From Ashinkailepas kermadecensis (Eukaryota > Arthropoda > Thecostraca > Neolepadidae): 64,000 nucleotides of DNA. Positions 22,621-34,430 of this stretch are shown piece after piece; the stretch's first letter is position 1; every line of letters starts with the position of its first letter. The DNA lies in contig JAOTOM010002275.1 of the NCBI GenBank assembly GCA_034440615.1, positions 1 through 64,000 of the forward strand, in the 5' to 3' direction. A program made the translations under genes and the position numbers. Below the pieces are notes generated by a model that did not search any database, was not told the origin of the DNA, and saw only the letters and a program-made list of their open reading frames with translations.

Positions 22621-24474
22621 GCGCTAGGGCAGTCATTTTTTTTTGCTGGCAGTTACGTTCGGGGGACTCACTGGTGATGCGTAATATCTAGTCCATGAAC
22701 GTTCTTGTGAATAAACATCGATCATCCAACGAGTTTTGGAATAGGGCTTACGCTCATGCATTCTGAACTTAGAATGCTCATGAGTCATTCGCTAAAGGGG
22801 GTAACTAGTTACTTAGTTATACGCTAGTTAGTGGCACATACACGTTGCCTTAGTTACTAGATAACTCAGTTACTCTGCAGAGGGCGAGCACATGCATGCG
22901 TCTCCAGATACAAACAAAAATCAAATCACCACTTCCTATGCAAAGAAAACAAATTGGATGCAATGTTCGGAGTCATGCTGTATATACCCTCAGTACATAG
23001 TAATGCGTCTTCTTGATCAATTGACAATAGGCGGTTTCACGCGTGCACTAGCGGGAAGTAATCGTCATGACATCCAAATAGCGGGGTCAGGGCATAATAA
23101 TTACGTTGATCTGAAAGCTTTTAGTCCGTAGATTAGACCAATGTATGATATCAATAAACAAACAGAGTAGGTTCAGTTACCTAATACGACACGTTATTGG
23201 ACTAGTAACAGCTTGTTTATGCACAAACCCTGAAAATGTACACCTACACCCGCGCCTGGGACGTCATCTAGTCGGAAATCTGGAAGTCAGACCAAGCTAG
23301 CATGACTTCGGAAGTAAACTCGATGACAACATCTGTTTGTCGAATTCAGCGGTCTTCAATTGCCAAATTTTCCGAGCACTCGAACATTCTGATCAATATC
23401 ACCAGCCAACTTCAACTGCGGTAAGTGACTGGCCCTTTATGATAGCTGGGACGAATCATAATCCACGTTTCAAAAAATGACGTCATCATTTGTGCTCTGA
23501 TTACATTATTTGCGGCTGAAATATGTCAGGCGAGCCAACAAACAAGTTTGTCACAGATGCGCATATTTTGGACGTGTTGCGGTCTTTTGGGTGCTGTAAA
23601 CAATTCATGCTTTGTTCTTTCTTGCGAGTATGATATTCAGAGACAAGGATCGATTGCCCTCCCCCCACAGTTGGGGTTATTCAGGTAGGAGTAGAGCTAC
23701 CTTTAAAAACGGAGCCTCGTATGGTGCGGTACAGCGGATGCCATTATAACTGTAAACAACCCGCTTGTAAAGTGGAGAGAATTTAATATTTTCGGGAGCG
23801 TCAAGATGAGTCGTAGCATCTGGAAATAATGTATTTCAATATTTATTCATAATACAGGTACTTGACAGCCATAAAATGAAACGTAAAACGAAAAATATTA
23901 ATCCGTAGGATGCATACTACCACTTCCTCCCTAATATTGTATATTTGCTGGTAATCCAACGGCAAAATTATGTTCTATGCGACAACTCCTACCTCCCGGC
24001 CATGGTGCCAAATGCGGCCAGATTGGCTAGTTGTTTCTGTGAATTGAGCGCTTTTTTTCAAACAGTGCCACAATTTGAATATGTTGGTTGAGCTTAATAT
24101 TCAATTTATTACTTCATGGTTAAAACTTCTGGAACATTTCATATCTACAGATAAAGTACATATATTTCAATGATATGCCCTTCATACTAGACGAAGTCAT
24201 CGACATTGCATCCCGGTGCTTATTGGCCGTCGTGAAACGGGCTAATATGTTCACATACGTGTCAAACTACATCAACGTAGTGAAACGAGTTTGGTCAATA
24301 ACCAGTGTCACTTTTTAGGGCTTGCTTTATAGGCCACCCGATACTTGGCAGTGCTTCCTTTCTAGAACGATGACATACAAATTTGCTCTGTACTTTAACT
24401 TTCCCCTTTCATATATTTATAGGCCAGTGCTATTGTTGCGACGCTTAGTTCATCGCGAATCGTTTCCTCACATA
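22621..24474. other. No gene seen
   Basis: Intronic sequence (within the receptor gene) with no recognised element. A short TTACTTAGTTA/AGTTACTAG repeat cluster lies at 22806-22876. Confidence 0.4.
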
Positions 24475-25085
24475 GATAAGGATTTAAATGTAACTTACTT
24501 AGACTTGAAGCAAAGCTTTTGATAAAGTTCCACACATGTGTCTACTTCATCAGCTGGTGCGGCATGGGATCGATGGAAAAGTTATAGGTCGGATTGAGGC
24601 ATGGTTCCGGGCACGGAAAGAAAGAATAGTGTTAAACGGGTGTAAATTTGAATGGAAGGATGTCTGAGTGGAATGCCACAGGGCTCCGTTCTAAGTCAAC
24701 TTTTTGTAGCACTTTGTGAACAACATTGAGGTAGGGCCGAGGGATAGGGTGCTCAAGTTTGTTGTGTTCGCACCCGACTGGTAGGAATGGCTAACAATGG
24801 TGATGCATCTGACAATATTCAGCCAGACTTGGAGAACCCAACAAGTGGGCTGATAATGGGACATGACTTTCCACTATGATATATGTGTAAGCTCACGCAA
24901 CTGGGGTCTGCATGTGAGACATTAATATATGCATTAATAGGTGCAATAAAATAGGAGGTGGTGAATTGGATGTCATTCATGAAGAAAGCTATTTAGCTGT
25001 GGTAGCTTAAAGTGATATTTAAGCAGAAAAACAAGGTAACCCAGCCAGGAAGAAGGTAATCAGTATGCTGATGGTCATTAATCCG
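24475..25085 (+). pseudogene. CR1-like non-LTR reverse transcriptase fragment
   Basis: Pieces in shifting frames match CR1/L2/Rex-type RT. YLDLKQSF corresponds to motif A 'YLDFSKAF'. It is followed by DKVPHMCLLHQLVRHGIDGK and WFRARKERIVLNG, then, after a stop, SGMPQGSVLSQLF (motif B). Farther on come WDMTFHYDIC and ELDVIHEESYLAVVA, resembling the thumb region. The YADD-type motif C is not recognisable. Several stops and frameshifts show an old, dead fragment; the 5' and 3' ends are missing. Confidence 0.65.
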
Positions 25086-25087
25086 CA

Positions 25088-25999
25088 CTCGTCTCGGGTT
25101 TTTATGCTACCCCCATAAGGTCTTTCCGCCAAAGCGGGTAAACGACGGCGCGCAGCGCCACTAAATTTGCAGTACCGTTTCCTTGATCATTTGTGCGTCT
25201 GACGCGAAAATTGTAACCTCATATCGTGAAGCCATTGACCTAGCTCAGGTCGAAGAAAATGACCTCTAAAATGTTTCTGGATAGATGACTTGTACGCATG
25301 AAGAGATATTGAAATAAAACCTGCCTGCGGGAGTGCAATTGGACAATGCATCCATAACTGTTGGAGTTTCGATATTTTTTTCGCATTTCGTTGATTCCGA
25401 TGTTTTGTTCGAGGATGCTTGATGATCGACAACTCATACGCAAGAAGAAATAGTGAAATGAAACTTCGTACGTGAATACAATTTGGTAGTGCCTCAGTGA
25501 CGTATCTCTCGGATATTTGCTTGAGGTCAGGTCAGTGTCCTGAGGTCACGGGCAATTTTGGCCCATTTTGGGCCAATTTCCCTATTTTGATAATATGAAT
25601 GTTCTTCTAACATCATTTCCCCTTGATATGCATGCAGAGGCATCAGAAGTACCTTAACCAATTTGTTTGACCTCCGTCAGGTCACGAAGGTGTCAGGCCC
25701 AATGTGGACTAAGCCTATTTCGACATTGATGTTTTTATGGTTTATTTCTCGTTTTCGTGTCCTAAATAGTGTCAAAGTTGCATTGCACTACCTAAATTCC
25801 CCTTATATGCAGATATAAAATGTTTTGGAACAACCGATTTTTCTCCAAAACCGCCATTTTGATTTGCAAGATCATCTAAACTTACAAAGTAACATTGTTT
25901 AACCGTATTCGTCGAGGGACTTCTGATAGCACCCCGTTCGTTTTCGTGCAACGCTTAGTTTGGAAGTTAGAGGGGGTTTTAAGGACCCCCCGAGACGAG
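25088..25999. repeat. Repeat bounded by 11-bp inverted repeat
   Basis: CTCGTCTCGGG (25088-25098) is matched exactly by CCCGAGACGAG (25989-25999). The interior contains GGTCA/TGACC motifs and low-complexity GGCCCATTTTGGGCC (about 25559-25573). A piece of the right end recurs at about 20898. This could be a small non-autonomous DNA element, but the inner bases do not extend the inverted repeat. Confidence 0.35.
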
Positions 26000-26729
26000 G
26001 TGTGAGGATCTGACCGGAAAGACCAGAGCATTGAAAGATGATTGAATCGATTCAATTTCACTTGAGGTTACGTCAAGATAATCGCCACCAGCTGGTACCC
26101 AAATCCATCTTCTCCCGCCTGGCGGAGGGGCGGAGCACCGCTCTCTACCTCATCCAGACGCTAAATGATCGAGAGAAATAACAATGGATAGATCTCATGG
26201 GGAGCCAGACCCGTGGCGACTTTTTTATATCTTTGATTAGTTTTCAGGGTCACTAAGTTACCTTTACCTCACTTGAAATCTCTAAATATGACTAGACCCT
26301 ATCTGAGAACGGCATGATATATGCAGTCGCTTCGCCACTAAACTACAATATCCAAATAACTAACGATTATCACCTATCGAATTTGCCTGCAACCCATATT
26401 TTTGGACCTGAACTTTATCAAAATGTATAACCGCTTTGTGTGATGCGTTCAAACATAGAGCGGAATTGAATTTTTGTTAAAGATTGATTAAATTTTGACG
26501 TTGTTCTTTTCAGAAGATACTTCAGGACTTCAAAGTGTTTTCCAGGGCATTTTGATAATACAGATAGTACAGATATGCCAGCATTTCGAAGTAAGCTCAT
26601 GCCTTACTGAATTCCTAAATCATCTTCGCAGAGAGTAACAATTTCGTTCTTAAGATTTATTGAAAACATTTAAAAAAAATTAATCCGTGTTCTTGCTGGA
26701 TGGCTTTATGAACCAGGGTCCTATTGCTA
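26000..26729. other. No gene seen
   Basis: No recognisable exon or repeat; intronic. Confidence 0.4.
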
Positions 26730-26995
26730 AGCCGAGCTTGTTGCGTGAACCCTGGCCCCACCACCCGATCCACGAATTCCGGTTCAACGGCAGAATTTTG
26801 ACCGAAAGTTTAACGTGCCGTCAATGCACCAACACCGCCGCTCGGTACCTCGTCCCCGGCCTTATTGGACCAGCTGCCAACTGACCCTCCCAACCGGGGG
26901 CTAAATGCGAGCGCGCGAAACGACTCTTACCCTGTGTCGCCAGGACAGGGGAGACCAGAGCAGGCCAACGCTCTAACCAACTGCGCTACCGGCAT
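26730..26995 (-). repeat. tRNA-derived SINE, copy 2 of family A
   Basis: Read on the minus strand, it has the A box TAGCGCAGTTGG (26977-26988) and a mutated B box (GGTAAGAGTCG, about 26921-26931). The same body blocks as the SINE at 7235-7500 follow in order: CCCCCGGTTGGGAGGGT, ATAAGGCCGGGGACGAGG, TTGGTGCATTGACGGCACG and GTGGGGCCAGGGTTCACGC. Copy 1 keeps the better B box; copy 2 keeps the better A box. Confidence 0.8.
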
Positions 26996-27036
26996 TGCAT
27001 TGCACATTGATGCTAACATTCTGTTGGTTATCTTAA

Positions 27037-28022
27037 GCTCGGTTCACACTATGGCCTTTTGACGCTTTCCGAGTGTTTATTCATCGTTTGTAGGCCGTTT
27101 CGTGAAACAAACGGCAATCGAACGTATTTCAGACGCCCGTCAAAACTGAGTTTACGAACGTTTAACGCGATCGGAGCGTCGCACAGTGTGCACCGGGGTA
27201 TGTCACGACCGCGTAATGAACGTCTATCTGGCTTCCAAAAGATATATTTAGTTTATCTTTTCAACGTCGATTCGGCGTTTAACGTTCTGTTTGTGTGATT
27301 GAGTGGTCGCGAGATATTCGAAGTTTTGTTGGCTGTCTATAACCAAGTTGGAAGCATTGATCTGCCTTTGGCTAGAATATTGCATTTCCTAGCACACCTC
27401 TTTTTGCCACGTGGTAGAGAGGTAGCCTTGGAAAGTAGTCACAGGCGGAATTGTATGCAATGGTGTGTTGTTTGTGTTTTATTGGCACTGAAAGAAGCAT
27501 GCTTCTTCACCCAAGATGCAAAATTGGGAAATAATATTTGGGGGCTGTGCATGCAGCCCTGACAAAATCTTGCAAGTATCTCTGAAGAACATAGCCATGT
27601 AGGAAATCATTGGCCCAGTGAGTTCTAAGTGCCTATTGTAAGCAATGAAAAAAACCTGACAATTCCTGATATTCCAAACACAACTCGGCACTGCCAAGTT
27701 ATGCATGATGGTGAAAAACATATTCATAACTTAAAAGCAAAAATGGAAGTATATAACGCACGATATATCTCAGCTTGCATTGGTACAAGTATTCAGGATT
27801 TCCACACAACTTGAATCGGCGTCAGTCGCGTCAGAATGGTCTCATTGGCGTCATAATTGATTCGCAGGGAAGCGTAAAATGAACGTTTTCATTCGGGGAA
27901 ACAGCGTGTGTTATTCACGGTGTATTTCCGCTCGTTTTACGACGTCTATCTTCTGTTTGACGTTCGATATCCGTTCGTTTTACGAATGATTGACGCTCCG
28001 AATTACCAAGTGTGGACCGAGC
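27037..28022. mobile_element. Non-autonomous DNA transposon (MITE) with TTAA duplication
   Basis: The ends are inverted: GCTCGGTTCACACTATGG at the left, and on the opposite strand GCTCGGTCCACACTTGG at the right. Both ends abut TTAA (27033-27036 and 28023-28026), which is the target-site duplication of piggyBac-type elements. Subterminal regions on both sides are rich in GACGTT/AACGTC and CGTTT motifs. No transposase is encoded, so it would need an enzyme supplied from elsewhere. Size is 986 bp. Confidence 0.65.
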
Positions 28023-28026
28023 TTAA

Positions 28027-30600
28027 GACCACAAGATATTCAATGGCCATTTTACAACGCAATCATTGACATCTTCATGGCTACTTGAGCACAAGCTGGT
28101 TGCCGTGGCTGGTTGTCGATGGCTCCTGACCTTAAGTTATTGGTCATTTGAGGAAGTATGCTGCCCTACGCGTTTCCACTATTATATATGATGAAAAACT
28201 GCAAGGAATGGAAAACAGGCGAAAAAGGTAAGACATTTCGAACTTTGACGTTACTTGAACTCCATGAAGTTGGTCGTTCCAAAAAACTGAGATAGCAGAA
28301 TTTGAGCAAGCGACACATACTTAAAGTGAGTCCAGTCAGTGCTATGTCAATGTCAAGTCAAGTGAGCATGAAGCAAATCCATTTGGTATCGTTTCATTGT
28401 GTGAAGGTCAGTGAACGTGATGAATGATGACACACTACACATGGGAGTCGCTTAATGAACCAATGCACCCTGATTAATGAGCAAGGCTCATTATAATATG
28501 AATGGGCGAAATGCAATGAGGGCTGATTGATGACATAATCCCAGCCATTCGGTGCAGCAGATGCCACCTCCAATCGGTTTCTTCGCGCCCGCCGGAAAAC
28601 GGCGCACAGCAGAGCTCGTCGTTTGGCACGACTGATGTACGTTTTTTGTGGATCTTTTGGTAAAAAGATGGTCAAATCATGTTGTGTCACCCACATATAA
28701 CTTCCTTTCCAGAGACATACTTCGTACCATTTTGTACCCAGTCATACCGAGTTCACTGACCTCGATTGACCTTTGGCAAGGTTTTAAAAAAAAATAAAAT
28801 GTATGCTAAGTGGAACTTGTACGGCCCGAATTCCAATTCGGCGACCGGATTTATATCCGACACCTCCGAATAAATTATTTGCACGCTTCCGCAAGTCACT
28901 GTGTATCACACTTGATGTTAACTACAGTGATAATGGCACATGAATGATTTCTTATGGCTGGTTGATCATAATGCGCCGATATTTTTATATATTTATACAA
29001 ACCTGAGCTACATCATGGTGCTTGGTTGGCGGCCCCATCGCGAATATCGCGGAGTCGGCGAGCGACCTGCATGGAGTGCAAATACCCAACTCTGGGGAAA
29101 GAGACCTGGGGGATTACGTGTTTAAAGAGTACTACCCTTTACTTGACCTGGTGACCTGGGGCATTACTTGTTGACTGAAGGCATAGACGTGGCAAACCGT
29201 AGTATTTAACTTATGACAGAGACCACTCACTGATTCTTCCCTGTGGTTCTATCCAATTCGGTGGAGCAGTGGTGGCAACGTGGCGTTCTCCAGTGGATGA
29301 CAAGCAGGCAAAATGCGCTTGCTGGGCGAAGGGTAAAATGATTAAATGGGGCGTACACAAATATTTAATTAAGATAAGAAACATATACAGTCTTGTGCTA
29401 AATCATAGATGATATGGTACAATTATCAGCATCCACTTTCCAAAGACAGGAGTGAAATTAGCTAGGTATAGATTGAAAACAATATAATGATTAAATAAAA
29501 TAAGCAAATAGGTTATAGAGTTGATGCACGTTATGTTTATGTTCCAGGAAGAAAGTAAAACATTGACACCGTATGCAACTTATACCGAGTGCAGCCATAC
29601 TTGTATCGACTACACTATGCATGCATGTATCTGCTGTTATATGCATAATCGAATTCTGCACTTCATGCATCAAATTTGTGATGGGTATTGTAGCCAGTAT
29701 TGGAATCGTGACATCAAGCAATCATTCCAACGACAGGTTTTTTTATAAACATTCGTAGAAACCAGTTCTAATGAATGACAGAAAACTCCCCGTGCATGTT
29801 AATTAGCACGGTCGACATCATAACAGTGCTACGCTAATTGTCATCCAATACAGTCAATTATCGCAGTCGCCGTGCATACCGGCGGCTGTGGACGCAGGTT
29901 GCACATCCTGCAGAGCATGGGAGATGGTGAAAACAGGCTGCCTACCGTAGCTAAACAAAAGGTTAAACCTGCAGCAAACAATCTTGCCCTGCGGTTATGT
30001 GGCATGCAAGTTCTTTTTTTTTTTTTTCCCCTAAATCTTTAACGAAGGCAAAGTGCCATCTGCTAGAGATTGCTACGTTAAAGAAGGAATTACGTTAATC
30101 CGGTTTATGTGATATCCGGTTATATCAACTAGTCAAGAAAGGAGAGACGCCGTCAAACAAGAAACATGAGACGATACACGCATGGCATACAGGTACATGT
30201 GCAGACACACATACATACAGACACTCATAACACTGGAAGGACATTTGGAGGGTGGACAGCTTCACAGCCTACGGAGAGGCTCCGCTGCCCACCTGCGACC
30301 TGGCTGGCGAAGCGGAGGCCTGTCACCCAGAGCGAGTCGTGGGATTCAGGCCCGACCTTGTATGTGTAGGTGTATGTTTTAAGTTAATGCTTGGAAACCC
30401 CTAAAAGGGGAAAACCAAGCTGCTTGGAAAACCCGTAGGTAAAAACCAAGTGCAATTTAAAAGGAAGTCCGTCCGTATTAGCCAAATTGGATCGGATCCT
30501 GTCTACCTAGTGTGAGATAACCTATTTGTATGTGTTTTGCGACGTCGGTGAGGAAGAGATGTGAAGCGGAGTCATACAGCCAGTACGGAGTGTGGCACGT
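28027..30600. other. No gene seen
   Basis: No supported exon. A T-run lies at 30014-30028 and a CACATACATACAGACACTCA microsatellite-like patch at about 30209-30228. The part near 30600 may be 3' UTR of the retrotransposon described next. Confidence 0.4.
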
Positions 30601-30651
30601 GTCATATAACTTTCATCAGGTTAGCTTGAATCAGGAAATGTAACGGAGGCT

Positions 30652-31434
30652 TTATATCTGTTCGGAGAGTTTAGTGTCTTGTAGAAAACGGAAACGTAAC
30701 TCGAGGAGTGCCGGGTGGTCATTCCCGAGGAGAGCTCGAAGCGAAAGTTGTGAATGGATCTTTGTGAAATACTGGATGATGTAGCGACGACGAGGAGCAT
30801 ATGTTGGACAGTCAAGTAAGATATTGGTGACGGTAAGGCGTACGCGACATGTGTTACAAAGTGGATGGCGGTGAGGTCTATGAAAAATATAATCGTGTGT
30901 CATTTTGGTGTGTCCCAGGCGGAGTCTGGCAAGTGTCACCTCGTTCAGACGTGTGTGCTGGTTGGAGGAGGGCCAGCTGGAGAGTGTGGGCTTGATATCG
31001 TGTAGGTGTGTGGTGTTATGTGACCAGCAGTCCTGAATATATGTGTTAAATAAATTATTAGTGAGGGATAGAAGATCCCCTGGGGGCACCAGAGCTCTAT
31101 GGTTGGCGGGGAGGTCGATCGCCGCGCGGGCGAGACCGTCAACCCTTTCATTTCCCGGGATACACCTATGCCCGGGGATCCAGAGCAGGGTGAGCTGAAG
31201 GTGTACGTGGTTGTCATTGTATAGGTGTCGGATGGCGTGGAGCGTGGGGTGCGTGGTGTTGTGTAGTGCCGCGAGAGCGTCCACGGACGATCGTGAGTCA
31301 GTGCATATTGTAATAGGGGTAGTGATGTGTTGCGCAGTGATGTGTTGGAGGCAGGTGAATACGGCGACTAGTTCTGATGTGTATACCGAATGGTGAAGTG
31401 TAATTTTGTTTGACCAGTGTCTGTCCCACCGCAC
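30652..31434 (-). pseudogene. RNase H and C-terminal Cys domain of the minus non-LTR element
   Basis: The frame carries SELVAVFTCL (the catalytic Glu region), CTDSRSSVDAL (second catalytic Asp) and WIPGHRCIPGNERVDGLAR (His and final Asp). The first catalytic Asp (YTDGS) lies upstream in another frame at about 31480. The C-terminal CxxC...H/N...C motif common to I/Jockey-type ORF2 proteins is present, but the His is replaced by Asn (CNTCRVRLTVTNILLDC). Confidence 0.8.
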
Positions 31435-31591
31435 CAGGCGGCTCCCGTACCATTGCTGGTACGCGAGCCGTCAGTGTAAAAGAAGGTGTGTTGTGGGTGG
31501 GCCTCTTGATATTCAAAAAACTTAATTTGGACTTCGATGGGGCTGAGCAGGATTTTATTTTGCCGAAAGAGATACTCGAGTTTGGGGTGTT

Positions 31592-32425
31592 TCATGTGCC
31601 AAAATTGGAGAAGGGGGGGGGAACCCGGTCCGGGGTAACCTCTGGAAATTTCAGTGTGGATGTGAGAACCTGCTTCAAGTGAATGGCAATGCTGTATTTA
31701 TTTTTGTTTTTGGAACGCCGAACCGAGGGTTTAGTCCATGCCACATTGGAGGGGTGATTTAGCTGTGTTGTTGTCCTGAAGTGGTATCTGACAAGTTGTA
31801 GTGTTCTGCGTTGTTGTAGGCTAGGGAGGTTGGTGTCACCCCGGAGGCTAGTGATAGGTTTGGTGCAGTGTGCTCCGGTGATGAGGCGGAGTGCGTGGTT
31901 TTGTGTGCGTTCCAGTGACCTGGTGAGTGTTGGAGATATATTATCGAAGATAAACGCATTGTATTCCAGGATTGAACGAATCAGTGCAATGTACATTTTG
32001 GTAAGAGTCGTCCTGTCTGCACCCCAGTCGCGACCGCAGATGCAGCGCAGGGGATTGAGTCGAACAGCGCAGCGCTGTTTAATATAGGTGATGTGGTGGC
32101 TAAAATAAAGTCCTTTGTCGAGGATAATTCCGAGATATTTGAAAGAGGTTTGGAGGGGGATAATTTGATCGCGAAAGCGGAGCGGTTTGCTACGCGGGAT
32201 GTGTCTGGGAAGCCGGGAAAAGAGCATAGTGACCGATTTGGTGGGGGAGATCTGTAGCCCCCAGAGGGAGCACCATGAATCAATGTGATTCATGGCGAGT
32301 TGTACAAGGTGATTAGCTGAGTCTGCCGATGGGTGTGTACACCAAATAGCCAAATCATCGGCATAGAGAGAATATTTTAGAAGGGGAGAAATTTGGGGAA
32401 GTTGTTCTAAGACGTCGTTGATCAT
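31592..32425 (-). pseudogene. Reverse transcriptase palm/thumb segment of the minus non-LTR element
   Basis: This open stretch of about 278 codons is the longest intact part of the element's ORF2. It starts just after motif B, contains the catalytic YADD motif with both aspartates, and then GLQISPTKSVTMLFSR (motif D region) and SFKYLGIILD (motif E-like). It ends at a stop shortly before the RNase H domain, which lies in a different frame. Intact catalytic residues with broken flanks indicate moderate age. Confidence 0.8.
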
Positions 32426-32806
32426 AATAAGGAAGAGGGTTGGAGATAGGACGCCGCCTTGCGGGACGCCTTGGTCAAGAGTGTGGGACCGGGAATGAAG
32501 TTGCCGCAGCGGACGACGAAGGAGCGATTTTCTAAAAAGTTGGTGATAAAGGTGGCCATTCTGCCCTTGATACCAATTCAGTGTAATTTAATTCGAAGGG
32601 CAGAACTATGCACTTTGTTAAACGCGGAAGTTAGGTCTAAAAAAATGGCGATGGCTTCGGATTTTTTCCCGAAACCACGCTGGATTGAGTCCACAATTTC
32701 GATGAGGTTGTCAGTGGTGCTTCGCTTTGTTCGGAAGCCGCTCTGAAAGGGGGATATAATTTTGTTGTTTTCGAGATAGAATGCAAGTTCTGACCATCGT
32801 CTTCAC

Positions 32807-33068
32807 TTATAGTTCGAGAACAATGCAGCAAAGAATGCTCCATCCCTCATGGTGAAACAAGAGCCGTACCTTAAGAGGACAAATGGACCATGGATGGATA
32901 TAGAATCGGAACAGACATAACAAGAAATGATGCATGTAGTGCCTGAAAACATCTGCGTTTGGCATACGGTGGCTTACGAACTGGAAGGCGAATAATTATA
33001 TTTCCGACAGACGCATTTGCACCGAATGGAACACAGCTGTTCTGGTGGGGAACTATGTTCACATATTG
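32807..33068. other. No gene seen
   Basis: Sequence between the truncated retrotransposon and the CTCTCG microsatellite, with no recognisable features. Confidence 0.35.
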
Positions 33069-33155
33069 ACGTCTGTCTCTCTGTCTGTCTGTGCCTCTCG
33101 TCCTTGTCCTCGCCCTCGCTCTCGCTCTCGTTCTCGCTCTGGCTCTCGCTCTCTA
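33069..33155. repeat. CTCTCG/TCTG compound microsatellite
   Basis: TCTCTGTCTGTCTG passes into repeats of CTCTCG, CTCGCC and CTCGTT. Arg/Ser repeats in the ORFs are artefacts. Confidence 0.85.
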
Positions 33156-34019
33156 TCACATGCAATGGCACCACATTTTCATATCGGTACAACTGCGGAT
33201 CCCAGTCAAATACCGAAGTCAAGTTACGGCTTTCATTGCTTTACCTACAATTTTCAGCCGGATGATGTATCTGAAATGTAACAATTATCTCACCTGCAAA
33301 TATTTCAAGCTTACTAAAGCTGCACCTATTAATTCATATACAATGACACGTGCGCTAGCTTGATGGAAGAGGGGAACAATAGTCGTATGCCCAGTGTTTT
33401 CGGTAGCCAGAAATAATCAGTATGAACATACGTGTTTCCTCCTACTTGAAAGTGGAGGTGTAACTCTCTTCACTCCTACACGGGTGTCAGTTCATATATC
33501 TGGTTATTCTTTGGCTAAGCTTCCGTTCGTATTCATCTACTGTAATGATGGACAGAAGCGAGCACAATCTGAGCAAACTCGTTAGATATTTGGGACAATC
33601 TCTCCTATCAATGTGATAGCATTTTCGGTCAACGGAAGGAAAACTTCGTCAATTTCACATTTGTGTTGGTTTCATGCCTAGCCAACGAGTTGGGTTCATT
33701 GCCAAAAGTATGCAAAAAAGAAACTACTGTGGGAAAATTTCAACTAATTAGGTCCTTACATTTTGCTCACACACAAAACAAAATCATTTGGTTATTTCAG
33801 AGGAAAGAATGGAGGCAATTCCTCAGACATTGTGGTGAAAAGATCAGATCAGTGCAAGTTTTCGTAATGCTGAAGAAATAAACACGCCTAGAAAACATCA
33901 ACAAGATCGTGTGCGATTATGAACCAATTAGTGAGAACCACTCCGCGATCAGGAGCAAGGAGGAGGAAAATCATTAACAACACATAAGTGAACAAAATCC
34001 AGGATAAAACCATTAGAGC
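33156..34019. other. No gene seen
   Basis: AT-rich intronic sequence; an acceptor-like TTATTTCAG at about 33800 is not followed by a recognisable coding exon. Confidence 0.35.
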
Positions 34020-34430
34020 CATTAACCCTTTTTGTTCAGGTACTGCGGAACAGTACGGCCTGCTGAAGTGCCAGAAGCCAAATATTCCATTGAGGCCCAT
34101 AGTGTCATCACCTGGAAACTCGCTCGACAAACTGTAATGGATTCTAGGACGAATCATCACACAACTTTCCTTTTTATACCTGCTCACCTACACAACACCC
34201 ATGAGTACCTGGACAGACTAAGTTCCCAGTATCCGGAGGAACTCCTGCCTGAAGTTAGTGCATTTCAAGCTGACGTAACTAACCTGTATGGCAACATTCC
34301 AATTAATGATGCGGTATCCTCCACGATGAACATGATCAAGAGCTATTTAGGCCAGATGGATAGATTTGGGCTAGCGCTAAGGGATATAGAAAGAAAGAAA
34401 ACACTTCTACAACACTGCACTTAAAATAAC
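34020..34430 (+). pseudogene. Penelope-like element reverse transcriptase fragment (central)
   Basis: One frame begins YGLLKCQKPNIPLRPIVSS (about 34054-34110), matching the PLE hallmark 'YGLPKIHKxxxPLRPIVSS'. A second frame then gives NTHEYLDRLSS and FQADVTNLYGNIPINDAV (about 34262-34315), matching 'FDVxxLYTNIP', which holds the first catalytic Asp of PLE RT. The frame change and a stop show decay. The C-terminal RT motifs and GIY-YIG endonuclease are absent. It is a different part of the protein from the 15.9-kb fragment. Confidence 0.7.

Larger units (their letters stand above)
30620..32806 (-). mobile_element. 5'-truncated non-LTR retrotransposon with RNase H (I-superfamily-like)
   Basis: In minus-strand order from 32806: RT motif A (AIFLDLTSAFNKVH, about 32620-32660), motif B (GVPQGGVLSPTLF, about 32435-32475), motif C (YADDLAIW, about 32340-32365) and the RT thumb. 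An RNase H domain follows, with TDGSRTSNG (about 31465-31490), CTDSRSSVDAL (about 31270-31310) and a WIPGHRCIPGNERVDGLAR segment (about 31120-31180). The C-terminal Cys region CNTCRV...DCPTY ends at the stop 30652-30654. The endonuclease and ORF1 are missing, as expected for 5' truncation during target-primed reverse transcription. An in-frame stop after motif A, a frame change near 32510 and another near 31600 disable it. It lies within the 23-kb intron, in the same sense as the host gene. Confidence 0.85.

Noticed and set aside
33888..34187. Hydrophobic minus-strand frame resembling a membrane protein
   Set aside because: It lies opposite a Penelope-like RT fragment read on the plus strand, and no splice borders support it.
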